64,000 nt of DNA from Alicyclobacillus tolerans (GTDB taxonomy: Bacteria; Bacillota; Bacilli; Alicyclobacillales; Alicyclobacillaceae): assembly GCF_900142255.1 (NCBI RefSeq), contig NZ_FRAF01000012.1, positions 42,658-106,657 on the forward strand. The letters run 5' to 3'. Made by a program: the position numbers and the translations under genes. The first letter of the stretch is position 1. Every line of letters starts with the position of its first letter. Positions 11,103 through 18,984 of the stretch are shown here, piece after piece. Below the pieces are notes generated by a model. The model was not told the DNA's origin and ran no database searches. It saw only the letters and a program-made list of their open reading frames with translations.

Positions 11103-11807
11103 TCAGGCAGTGGTTTCTTCCCCTTGACCTTGAGCGCCTTCTAATACAGCATCTGCCAACTTGGCAGTCAACAGTTTAACAGCCCGAATAGCATCATCAT
11201 TACCCGGAATCACATAATCAATTTCATCCGGATCACAATTGGTGTCGACGATGGCTACAATTGGAATACCGAGCTTACGCGCTTCTGCAACAGCAATCCG
11301 TTCTTTGCGCGGATCAATCACAAACATAGCGCTCGGCAATTTCTTCATACCTTTGATGCCGCCAAGAAAACGTTCCAAACGCTCAGCTTCTTTGCGAAGC
11401 AAGATAACTTCTTTCTTAGGCAAGCGTTCAAAAGTCCCATCTTCCTCCATACGCTCCAACTCTAGCAAACGCTGGATACGTTTTTGGATGGTTGGGAAGT
11501 TGGTCAATGTACCGCCCAGCCAGCGCTGATTGACATAAAACATGCCACAGCGTTCTGCTTCTTCTTTTACAGCTTCTTGAGCCTGCTTTTTAGTGCCAAC
11601 GAACAGGATAGTTTCGCCATTCGCAGCAGTGTCACGAATAAAATTATAAGCTTCTTCAACTTTGCGAACAGTTTTTTGCAAATCGATGATATAAATCCCA
11701 TTGCGCTCCGTAAAAATATAACGAGACATCTTGGGGTTCCAGCGACGGGTTTGATGTCCAAAATGAACACCCGCCTCCAACAATTGCTTCATAGAAATAA
11801 TCGCCAA
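11103..11807 (-). CDS. rpsB: 30S ribosomal protein S2
   Basis: S2 binds the 16S rRNA late in small-subunit assembly. The 234-aa sequence starts [27 protein letters not shown] and carries the family blocks WLGGTLTNF and [16 protein letters not shown]. The start is a TTG at 11807 with AGGAGG 8 nt upstream; an internal ATG six codons in lies inside the conserved N-terminus. It has its own promoter, so the translation-factor genes are transcribed independently of the upstream fla/che operon. Confidence 0.97.
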   Translation of the reverse strand: MAIISMKQLLEAGVHFGHQTRRWNPKMSRYIFTERNGIYIIDLQKTVRKVEEAYNFIRDTAANGETILFVGTKKQAQEAVKEEAERCGMFYVNQRWLGGTLTNFPTIQKRIQRLLELERMEEDGTFERLPKKEVILLRKEAERLERFLGGIKGMKKLPSAMFVIDPRKERIAVAEARKLGIPIVAIVDTNCDPDEIDYVIPGNDDAIRAVKLLTAKLADAVLEGAQGQGEETTA

Positions 11808-11930
11808 AGATAACTCCTCCTAAACGGTTTGTCCTCCGCCCTCGTCATATGAACCTGCGACCAGTTGGACCCGCAAGCCATCAGATAAGCGTGTGTGCTC
11901 CACTTCACTGTGGGCATTGCACCGTTCTCC

Positions 11931-11959
11931 AATATATCACAGCCTGCGTAAGACTGCAA
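11931..11959 (-). promoter_or_regulatory. Sigma-A-type promoter for rpsB
   Basis: On the minus strand a -35 box TTGCAG (11954-11959) is separated by exactly 17 nt from a -10 box TATATT (11931-11936). Transcription would start near 11924, giving a leader of about 115 nt before the rpsB TTG. The leader could hold an S2 autoregulatory structure, but I could not assign one. Confidence 0.7.
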
Positions 11960-11971
11960 TGACCCACTCTA

Positions 11972-12625
11972 TCAATTCAGAGTCGGCGGCATATGCAAGG
12001 CTCGTTCCACACGTAAAACCTCAGCAACTGGTAAGGATAACTGTTGAGCAGCCTGTTCTGCAGTCAAGCCTTGAGTTAAAGCATCGAGAATCTCAAAGTA
12101 ACGTGGAGAAAAGGAAGGAGATTCAACTGTTTCTGCAGCTTCAGGTTTCTGAGCATTCAATGCTTCACCAACCTCTTCTCGAGACATTTCTATTAACTGT
12201 TTCATCAACAGCTGTTCACCCGCCAATGACTGACCCACATCATCAAATCTCGAAACAACTTGCTCATTCTTTGAAAAAAATTTTATATGGTGAGGTTCGT
12301 CTTTTTGAAGTATCTCTTCCAATTGATTGAAACGTTCTTCTAATTTGCCAACACGCTCATCCATGGTTCGTTCTAACGCATCTAAATTGGATCGCAATTC
12401 CATGTAAATATCTTCTAAAATTTTCACAACTTCTTCATTAACTGCGGAAATCATAGCTTGCGGACTTTCCTTTGCTTGAATGACTTGTGGATTGGCCAGA
12501 GCACCGGAGCGCAGCCAACGAAAAATACCTTTTAACCCACCATATTGTTTCCATCCCCCCGTAGAAGTATAGAGTACGACGACCATAGCCGCACAAAGTA
12601 GACCCATAGCTCCTGTCAACCACAT
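11972..12625 (-). CDS. SwrB/YlxL-like membrane coiled-coil protein (DUF6115-type)
   Basis: This is a 217-aa protein with one N-terminal transmembrane segment (about residues 1-18), a long charged coiled-coil region (about 65-150) and a C-terminal helix-turn-helix-like tail. The tail reads LTQGLTAEQAAQQLSLPVAEV, a pattern shared by DUF6115 proteins at the end of Bacillales fla/che operons. SwrB in B. subtilis helps activate the flagellar export gate; that role here is inferred from position and architecture. The ATG at 12625 has AGGAGG 9 nt upstream. Unlike in B. subtilis, no sigD lies immediately upstream: an IS110 relic occupies that place. Confidence 0.7.
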   Translation of the reverse strand: MWLTGAMGLLCAAMVVVLYTSTGGWKQYGGLKGIFRWLRSGALANPQVIQAKESPQAMISAVNEEVVKILEDIYMELRSNLDALERTMDERVGKLEERFNQLEEILQKDEPHHIKFFSKNEQVVSRFDDVGQSLAGEQLLMKQLIEMSREEVGEALNAQKPEAAETVESPSFSPRYFEILDALTQGLTAEQAAQQLSLPVAEVLRVERALHMPPTLN

Positions 12626-12642
12626 ATCTGTTCACCTCCTAG

Positions 12643-12939
12643 TATATTACCGAAGTACTGGCGGCCTTCATCGCTAAACACAGCCGGAATCGCCTGGGCC
12701 TGGATAATGCAGAAAACCTCAAGTCTGTTGCCGCCGCGCCACTGGGCATTGACACGGCAGTGGATGCGTACCGACTGCATTTGCGCCTGCTTGTCCAGCA
12801 AATTCGCTTCACAGAGTGGCCCTTAGAACGACTCCATGCCGAGATCGAAAAGCGCCTCAAAGCTGCTGTTGCGCGCAAATTGACATACATCATTCATGCC
12901 TTGTTGCGTGACAAAAAGCCATACGAACCAATCGCGTAA
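12643..12939 (+). pseudogene. IS110-family transposase relic (internally deleted)
   Basis: The plus strand is open from 12643 to a TAA at 12937-12939 without an initiation codon. The translated segment contains HSRNRLGLDNAENLKSVAA and HLRLLVQQIRFTEWPLE, which resemble the helical region after the DEDD (RuvC-like) domain of IS110-family transposases. It ends ARKLTYIIHALLRDKKPYEP, which resembles the IS110 C-terminus. The DEDD domain and the central Transposase_20 domain are missing, so this is an in-frame deletion remnant. Its base composition is more GC-rich than its surroundings. It lies exactly where sigD sits in B. subtilis, antisense to the operon, and its first codons abut the ribosome binding site of the swrB-like gene. 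Confidence 0.72.
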
Positions 12940-13070
12940 GATCATATATTGGACTGAATCTGCAAACCCGTCTGTCTCTGACAGGCTTATATTGATACCC
13001 TCAAAAATCACTTCCCTTCATAGGTCTTAGAACTCAATAGAGTACTTAACATTAGATAGATGCTCTTTCT
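12940..13070. other. Non-coding remainder of the cheD/swrB gap
   Basis: About 130 nt between the IS110 relic and the cheD stop. I see no open reading frame of substance, no sigma-D gene remnant that I can translate, and no clear terminator or insertion-sequence end. Together with 12626-12939 it forms the only gap above 300 nt inside the fla/che operon. Confidence 0.6.
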
Positions 13071-13583
13071 TCAAATCGTATATGTACCCTTGATAGCAGT
13101 ACGAATTTGTAACAACTCTGTCTGCAAATCAAACTCAATAGTTCGACCCGTATTGCCTCCAAAATCAGTTGAAACCAACTCTACTCCAGCGTCTCGCAAA
13201 TAGTTTTCTACTGCTTCAGCATTACGCGGGCCCACCCGGAGAATATCGGAATTGGCCGATCCGCTAAACATTTGCGCACCACCCGCAGCTTTGGCTTTCA
13301 ACGAACTGGGCCGCAAACCCTGCTTTGAAAATTCATCCAACAGCCAATCCAAAGCGAGATCGGCATATTTACATACGTTTCCTGAAAAATTAGGTGGTGA
13401 TTGAGGAAGCATAATATGAACTAAACCGGCTATATTTTTCCTTGCATGGTATAAAACCACGCCAACGCACGAACCGAGACCCGTTGTCCCAATTCGATCT
13501 GGCCCTGAAACGATTGCCCCTTGAGCAATACCTACCCGAATCAGTTGGCTTTCTTGAATCGAGGGTAAGGTGAATTCACACAT
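13071..13583 (-). CDS. cheD: Chemoreceptor glutamine deamidase CheD
   Basis: CheD deamidates glutamines in methyl-accepting chemotaxis proteins and binds CheC to stimulate its phosphatase activity. The catalytic triad is visible: Thr in IGTTGLGSC, Cys39 in the same motif and His56 in LVHIMLP. The C-terminal half has the family AKAAGGAQMF and GGNTGRTIEFD blocks. The second of two consecutive ATGs (13583) is chosen, behind GGGGTGG inside the end of cheC; the two genes overlap by 8-11 nt. The product is about 170 aa. It is the last intact chemotaxis gene before the IS110 relic. Confidence 0.95.
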   Translation of the reverse strand: MCEFTLPSIQESQLIRVGIAQGAIVSGPDRIGTTGLGSCVGVVLYHARKNIAGLVHIMLPQSPPNFSGNVCKYADLALDWLLDEFSKQGLRPSSLKAKAAGGAQMFSGSANSDILRVGPRNAEAVENYLRDAGVELVSTDFGGNTGRTIEFDLQTELLQIRTAIKGTYTI

Positions 13584-14196
13584 CATTATCCCACCCCAGC
13601 GCACTGAACAGCTTGACCATAGATTGTGGGTGAGGGAGAAGGAAGAAATGGCCATCGATGTTCATTTGTCCTTGCCAAATTTGCGTGTTAATCAAAATCG
13701 CTTGATCGGCTATATCACCAGAGAAAGCAAGGCCGATGTCGAGAATGGCACCAGCCATGTCCACAGCAATCGACGGTACTGAAAGAGTAATTTGCAGCGA
13801 CGCGAGTTCACTGATGGCGGTGACATAGCTGCCAGAAAGAATATTTCCAACTTCCGCCAGCGCTGAAAGCTGCAATTCTTCAAAAAGAAGCCCTTCATGA
13901 CCTGTCAAATTCAGCTGATGCAATAGATGTTCCGCACTTTGCATGGGTAAAAGCAGAAACATGCTTCCATTCATCTGCCCCCCAATTTGTAAAAAGATGC
14001 CGACAACAGGCGCCTCTGGACCGCCAGCAATATCTGCAATCTCGTCAAACGGGCATAATCTAGCAGCTGTGACGGACATTTGTACACTTTCTTGCAACAA
14101 TACAGACAACGCAGTAGCAGCATGACCAGCGCCCACATTGCCGACTTCACGGAGAATATCTTGCTGTCGATCATCCAGATTATAGAATACACTCAT
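13576..14196 (-). CDS. cheC: CheY-P phosphatase CheC
   Basis: CheC dephosphorylates CheY-P and partners with CheD in the Bacillus-type adaptation system. Two pseudo-symmetric active-site motifs are present: REVGNVGAGHAATAL (Glu17, Asn20) and AEVGNILSGSYVTA. At 206 aa it is close to the B. subtilis protein. It starts 5 nt after the cheW stop and overlaps cheD. Confidence 0.95.
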   Translation of the reverse strand: MSVFYNLDDRQQDILREVGNVGAGHAATALSVLLQESVQMSVTAARLCPFDEIADIAGGPEAPVVGIFLQIGGQMNGSMFLLLPMQSAEHLLHQLNLTGHEGLLFEELQLSALAEVGNILSGSYVTAISELASLQITLSVPSIAVDMAGAILDIGLAFSGDIADQAILINTQIWQGQMNIDGHFFLLPHPQSMVKLFSALGWDNDV

Positions 14197-14201
14197 GTTT
14201 C

Positions 14202-14666
14202 TTAACGTTCCTCCTGCTCCCGCAACTCCTTGAGCTGCAACTGTTCAGCATGATTAAAAAGGCGAGGCAAATGGAGGAGAATCAGCACTTGTTTCTGATG
14301 TTCTGCAATCCCCTGCAAAAATTCTGCGGAAAGTCCACCTACCATCGAAGGAGCAGGTTGAATATCCGAATCTGCAAGTGTCACTACATCTGTAACCGCA
14401 TCCACTATCATACCTACCATCATATCTTCCACTTGTACAATGACTATACGGGAATCATCTTGCTGCAAGGAAGAAGCCAATCCCAGACGCTCACCGAGAT
14501 CGACCACAGGCACAATGGTGCCGCGCAAATTCACAACACCTTTGATAAATGCGACCGTACGCGGTACACGTGTAATTTCCATAGGCTTCTCAATAGACAA
14601 TACCTGGGTTACTGAGGCACCATATTTTTCCTGACCTACAGCCATGACGACAAATTGTTGCTCCAT
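14202..14666 (-). CDS. cheW: Chemotaxis coupling protein CheW
   Basis: CheW links receptors to CheA in the chemosensory array. The SH3-like fold is recognised by VPRTVAFIKGVVNLRGTIVP, VVDLGERLG and DMMVGMIVDAVTDV. The ATG at 14666 is preferred (AAGGAG 8 nt upstream) over the in-frame GTG at 14675. The product is 154 aa. It lies between cheA and cheC as in Bacillus. Confidence 0.96.
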   Translation of the reverse strand: MEQQFVVMAVGQEKYGASVTQVLSIEKPMEITRVPRTVAFIKGVVNLRGTIVPVVDLGERLGLASSLQQDDSRIVIVQVEDMMVGMIVDAVTDVVTLADSDIQPAPSMVGGLSAEFLQGIAEHQKQVLILLHLPRLFNHAEQLQLKELREQEER

Positions 14667-14743
14667 GTCTATCACTCCTTACCCCGAATTTTTCGACTGC
14701 CAAAATATAAAAATCAATTCAAGTCTTTGAGAGGTTGTTAACT

Positions 14744-16786
14744 TCAGGCTGATAGCCAGGCATCGAGATCGAGAATGAGTCCCACCGTACCGTCGCCGAG
14801 AATGGTCGCTCCAGAAAATCCTCGCACGGACTGCAGATATTTCCCCAATGGTTTGTTGACAATTTCCTGCTCTCCAACAATATCATCGACAAGTATCGCC
14901 AAACGACGATTGCCTTCTTTACAGAGAATGGCTGACCAAGGAAATTGAATGGCCGACGATTGTTCGTAAAAAGCATCCCCCGCATCCAGCAGCGGGATGA
15001 GCCCATCTCGATGGCGCAAAAAACGTTCTCCACCAATGGCTTCTAAATCTGTTTCGTAGACTTGCAATACTTCTTCCACACTGCCAAGAGGGACAGCAAA
15101 AGATTCGTTACTCACCATAAACAGCAAGGCAGGTAAAACAGCCAAGGTCAGAGGCAACTGAATACGAAAAGTAGTCCCCTTCCCCTTTTCCGAGAGAATT
15201 GAGATTTTACCGCCCAACGATTGCACTTTATTACGTACCGCATCAAGTCCAACACCACGTCCGGAAATATCGGTGATTTTTTCAGCAGTAGAAAATCCGG
15301 AGGCAAAAAGAAAATCATAAATTTGTTCAGGCTTAAGCATAAGTGCAGATTTCTCATCGACTAATCCGCGCGCAATGGCTTTGTTTAATACTGCTTCCGA
15401 ATCAATACCTCCGCCATCATCAGCAACTTCTATGTAGACGTTTTGTCCGGAAGAGAAAGCAGAAATTTTTAATGTCCCTGCCTCTGGCTTGCCCGCCTGG
15501 CGACGTATATCCGCTGACTCAATACCGTGATCGGCCGCATTGCGAATAATATGTACCAAAGCTTCACCCATCTCATCGACAACAGTCCGATCGAGTTCTG
15601 TTTCTCCCCCTTCCATAAGAAAATGAATTTCTTTTTGTAATGACTTGGAGAGATCTCTAACTAAACGAGGAAAACGTTGAAATAACGTATCTACCGAAAC
15701 CATGCGTAAGGACATGAGTCCAGATTGTATATCGCCAGAGATACGGCCAAGTCTATCGACCATTTCTCGAATGACAGCCGTCTGTCCAGCCTCAGTAGCA
15801 CTGGCTAGTTGAGAGCGAGCAATCACCATCTCACTGAGACGATCGAGTAGATGATCGATTCTCTCGATGGGTACACGCAATGTCCTCTCTACCTTCATGG
15901 GTGCAGCAGGTTGCTTGGCAGATTCTTTCTGCGAATCCACCTGATCTGCTGTAAGACTCGGGGTTGGTGAATGGGCTGCCGCAGAAGTTGTAGTTGGATC
16001 TGTCCGATGTGTCGAAAGATATTCTATAAGCGGTACAAAAGTTACATTAACCACTTCAGAAATATTAGAGAGATTGCGCATAGCCTCTTCAGCAGAAATT
16101 TCTCTTAAAACAGCAAGAAAGGCAATGTTTTCAGAATACCGGCCATCCTGTAAATGTTCTGCACTTGGTGAACATTCAAGAATATCTGACCACTGCTCCA
16201 ATTCTCGCATGACAACCAATGCGCGGACTGATTTCATCTGACAGTCTGGAGCAATATTCACAGTCAGAACTCCAGCCAAGAGTCCCGCTTCTGCAGCTTG
16301 AGATGCAATGTGCAAAGCAATATCGGTGAAATGTCCTTCTGTGGTATCCACTGTCGCCGCAACCTCTGGATGAGGAGACACTACTGCGTTTGTTAGACGT
16401 TGATAGAGTTCCTGCAACGAATGAATAATAGCATCGTCTGAACCCGTTTCATCTATCCCACTGTCAATAATTCGTTCTAACTGAAGAGAAAGCTGATCAA
16501 TCCCCGACAATAGAATATCGGGACTATCTGTGGTCAACCGTCCTGGATTTTCTCGAAACACGCCAAGTACATCTTCAAGGCGATGAGTCAAAGTGGCCAT
16601 TTTTTGAAATCCCATGCTTGCGCTCATTCCTTTGAGTGTATGCGCAGCACGAAACATGGCCGCAAACAATTCATCCGACGAGCCCTCAGATTCAAGACGT
16701 AGACAGAGATCATTCAGAAGTTGCAGATTATCGCTTGTTTCTTCTATAAAGGCTTGTAAATACTCAGCGTTTTGCAAAGCTGGCAT
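14744..16786 (-). CDS. cheA: Chemotaxis histidine kinase CheA
   Basis: This is the 680-aa cytoplasmic sensor kinase. Domains in order are Hpt P1 with phospho-acceptor His49 (RAAHTLKGMSASMGF), a P2-like response-regulator docking region (about 155-260), a low-complexity linker, and P3 dimerisation (RVPIERIDHLLDRLSEMV). The P4 ATPase follows with the N-box HIIRNAADHGIE, the G1 box EVADDGGGID and a G2 GRGVGLDAVRN. The P5 CheW-like domain ends the protein. It phosphorylates CheY and, in other species, CheB; no cheB is present next to it, although in B. subtilis cheB lies between flhG and cheA. Confidence 0.97.
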   Translation of the reverse strand: MPALQNAEYLQAFIEETSDNLQLLNDLCLRLESEGSSDELFAAMFRAAHTLKGMSASMGFQKMATLTHRLEDVLGVFRENPGRLTTDSPDILLSGIDQLSLQLERIIDSGIDETGSDDAIIHSLQELYQRLTNAVVSPHPEVAATVDTTEGHFTDIALHIASQAAEAGLLAGVLTVNIAPDCQMKSVRALVVMRELEQWSDILECSPSAEHLQDGRYSENIAFLAVLREISAEEAMRNLSNISEVVNVTFVPLIEYLSTHRTDPTTTSAAAHSPTPSLTADQVDSQKESAKQPAAPMKVERTLRVPIERIDHLLDRLSEMVIARSQLASATEAGQTAVIREMVDRLGRISGDIQSGLMSLRMVSVDTLFQRFPRLVRDLSKSLQKEIHFLMEGGETELDRTVVDEMGEALVHIIRNAADHGIESADIRRQAGKPEAGTLKISAFSSGQNVYIEVADDGGGIDSEAVLNKAIARGLVDEKSALMLKPEQIYDFLFASGFSTAEKITDISGRGVGLDAVRNKVQSLGGKISILSEKGKGTTFRIQLPLTLAVLPALLFMVSNESFAVPLGSVEEVLQVYETDLEAIGGERFLRHRDGLIPLLDAGDAFYEQSSAIQFPWSAILCKEGNRRLAILVDDIVGEQEIVNKPLGKYLQSVRGFSGATILGDGTVGLILDLDAWLSA

Positions 16787-16831
16787 ACCCTCCCGCCAAT
16801 TTCTGTTTTTATCCTTATGTTTAGGCTGGCT

Positions 16832-17719
16832 TTATCCAGTTGAAAAAAACGACTTTCCAGGCCAAAACCGATGCAGAAAACCTCTCCACCCGCCTCGATT
16901 CGGCTCATTAAGGCGCAGAAAATTAGCCGCTATCTGCTCCATACAGCGCGAGGCCGTACTGTTGGGAAACGATATCAATACTGGCACTTGACGCATCACT
17001 GCTTGCGAAACAAAATCATCCTCCAAAATAAATCCAAGCGTTTCCAATTTCCACTCCAAAAATTTCAATGCCGCGGCAGACAATCTTTCAGATGCCTCTC
17101 GTGCGTCAGTCAATTTCAATGCGCGATTAATCACCAAACGAACAGCCGGCAATTCGTCAAGAGGTCTTTCCTCATACAGCAGCTTAAGAAAAGCATAGGC
17201 ATCAGAAATTGCCGTAGGTTCTGGCGTCGCCAGTAAAATCAATTCGTCCGATCCGGCAATCCACTGAGCTGATTGATGATTGATGCCCGCACCAAGATCA
17301 ATAATCACTGTGTCAAAATGGTTGGATAAATTCGCTAATTGTTCCTTAACTCTGACCATAGCCGCATCGTCCAACATATCGGAGTGCAAGCCGCTACCTC
17401 CAGATAAAAAAGAAAGGCCATGAGGACTAGTAGAGATGACATCAAAGAGTTGTACGTCTTTCGCTAAATCAAGAACTGTGTGAAAGGGTCTGGTATTGAG
17501 CAAAAGTTCAATGTTGGAAAACCCTACATCAGCATCCACGATGAGCGGCGTCTTCCCTTTTGCTTTTAATGCCAGCGCAAAATTGACACAGAAATTGGAT
17601 TTACCCACTCCTCCCTTACCACTGGCAACAGCAATGACACGTGTTTTGGCAGGCAGTCCCCCATTATCCATGCTTCTTTCTCTCATTTTGCTGCGCAGGC
17701 TTTCGGCTTGATCGCTCAT
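16832..17719 (-). CDS. flhG: MinD-like ATPase FlhG (YlxH)
   Basis: FlhG is a deviant-Walker-A ATPase that controls flagellar number and pattern with FlhF and interacts with FliM/FliY. The 295-aa sequence has the ParA/MinD P-loop ASGKGGVGKSNF with both lysines, and VDADVGFSN as switch I. The N-terminal extension contains the QAESLR stretch, similar to the FlhF-activating DQAxxLR helix. It overlaps the flhF stop by 4 nt. The next gene is cheA; cheB is not found here. Confidence 0.94.
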   Translation of the reverse strand: MSDQAESLRSKMRERSMDNGGLPAKTRVIAVASGKGGVGKSNFCVNFALALKAKGKTPLIVDADVGFSNIELLLNTRPFHTVLDLAKDVQLFDVISTSPHGLSFLSGGSGLHSDMLDDAAMVRVKEQLANLSNHFDTVIIDLGAGINHQSAQWIAGSDELILLATPEPTAISDAYAFLKLLYEERPLDELPAVRLVINRALKLTDAREASERLSAAALKFLEWKLETLGFILEDDFVSQAVMRQVPVLISFPNSTASRCMEQIAANFLRLNEPNRGGWRGFLHRFWPGKSFFSTG

Positions 17720-18984
17720 GGATGCCCCTCCCCGAAAACAGATTTTAAAACAAAATCTTTTGTGCTCGGTGAGATATCATCAGGTACATTCTGTCCAGTC
17801 GTAATATAGGAAAGCGGCTTTTTAGCCTTCCAAATCAATTCTGCCGCCACACCATAAGAAGAAGTTTCATCTAATTTAGTAAATAAAAATTTATGAAAAG
17901 GAATGGTAGAAAACGCCTCTAACAATCTATTTAAATCTTCAGCTTTGGAAGTTAGCGAAAGCACAAGAACAATCTCATCAATTGGCGCTATAGAAAGTAA
18001 CGTCTGAACGTCTTGCGTCGAACGTTGGTTAAAGTAATTTCTTCCTGCCGTGTCCATCAGTAATAAATCACAATGAGAGAGTGAATCAACAGCTTTGTTT
18101 AAAGAAACAGCGTCTGATTCGGCCACTTCCAAGGGAATGCCAAGAATTTGCGCATAGGTTCGCAATTGCTCAATAGCTGCAATGCGATAAGTATCACAAG
18201 TAATTAATCCAACTTTTCGTTCACCTGAAAGTACATGCAGGGCTGCCAATTTGGCAATTGTAGTCGTCTTGCCCACTCCAGTAGGACCGACAAAAGCAAC
18301 AATTCGCGATGTGGATTGAATAGGGGATGGTACAGCGAAAGTCTGAAACTGTTGAATAAACCAATTACGAAAAGATTGAAGCAAAAGTTGGTAATCCCCA
18401 ACTTTAGGCATAGATAGAACACCGGACTCCTGCATCCATTCTCGAACAGTGTCAACCGAAATACCTTGTTGGACCAAAAGTTGCTGCAATTGAAAATGCT
18501 CTTGATTCATTCCGCCTACAAAGACAGTATTTTGGGAAGACAATTGTTGTAAACGATAGGTTAACTTTTTCATTTCGTCGAGGATAGGCAACAAAACTTG
18601 CCTTGTATCCTCTTGAGCCGATGTTATACCTTTAATAGAATTTGCAGAATGAACCTGAACGTCCCCTATTGACTGCATAGACATTGTTGAGGACATATTG
18701 GATGTTTCCCCTCGCAAAATGCGTTTCTGTTCCTCGGCTTTTTCTGAAACATTCTCTGGTTTGGCAGCAGCTTGTCCAAGAGCAGATGGATGATAGGCTG
18801 GAATTTTAACAGGTAAATCACCTGCTACCGCAGCCATTACTTCAATACGCTTACTCCGCCATATCAGCCATTTGCGAACATGAATACGTTTGCTGCTTAA
18901 AATGACAGCATCTTTCCCCAAATCAGAGCGTATACGCAATAAAGCTTCGGGCATGTCACGAACCACATAGCGTTTAACCATCAT
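17716..18984 (-). CDS. flhF: Flagellar SRP-type GTPase FlhF
   Basis: FlhF sets the site of flagellar assembly. It has an N-terminal basic domain, a variable B domain and the SRP-like NG GTPase: [19 protein letters not shown] (G1), LMDTAGR (G3) and FTKLDETSSYG (G4). At 422 aa it is a little longer than the B. subtilis 366 aa, with a longer linker. Two consecutive ATGs (18984, 18981) are possible starts; both overlap the flhA stop. Confidence 0.95.
   Translation of the reverse strand: MMVKRYVVRDMPEALLRIRSDLGKDAVILSSKRIHVRKWLIWRSKRIEVMAAVAGDLPVKIPAYHPSALGQAAAKPENVSEKAEEQKRILRGETSNMSSTMSMQSIGDVQVHSANSIKGITSAQEDTRQVLLPILDEMKKLTYRLQQLSSQNTVFVGGMNQEHFQLQQLLVQQGISVDTVREWMQESGVLSMPKVGDYQLLLQSFRNWFIQQFQTFAVPSPIQSTSRIVAFVGPTGVGKTTTIAKLAALHVLSGERKVGLITCDTYRIAAIEQLRTYAQILGIPLEVAESDAVSLNKAVDSLSHCDLLLMDTAGRNYFNQRSTQDVQTLLSIAPIDEIVLVLSLTSKAEDLNRLLEAFSTIPFHKFLFTKLDETSSYGVAAELIWKAKKPLSYITTGQNVPDDISPSTKDFVLKSVFGEGHP

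Noticed and set aside
12639..12893. Minus-strand 84-codon frame opposite the IS110 relic
   Set aside because: Arg/Ser-rich composition of an antisense shadow; the plus strand gives the recognisable IS110 pattern.
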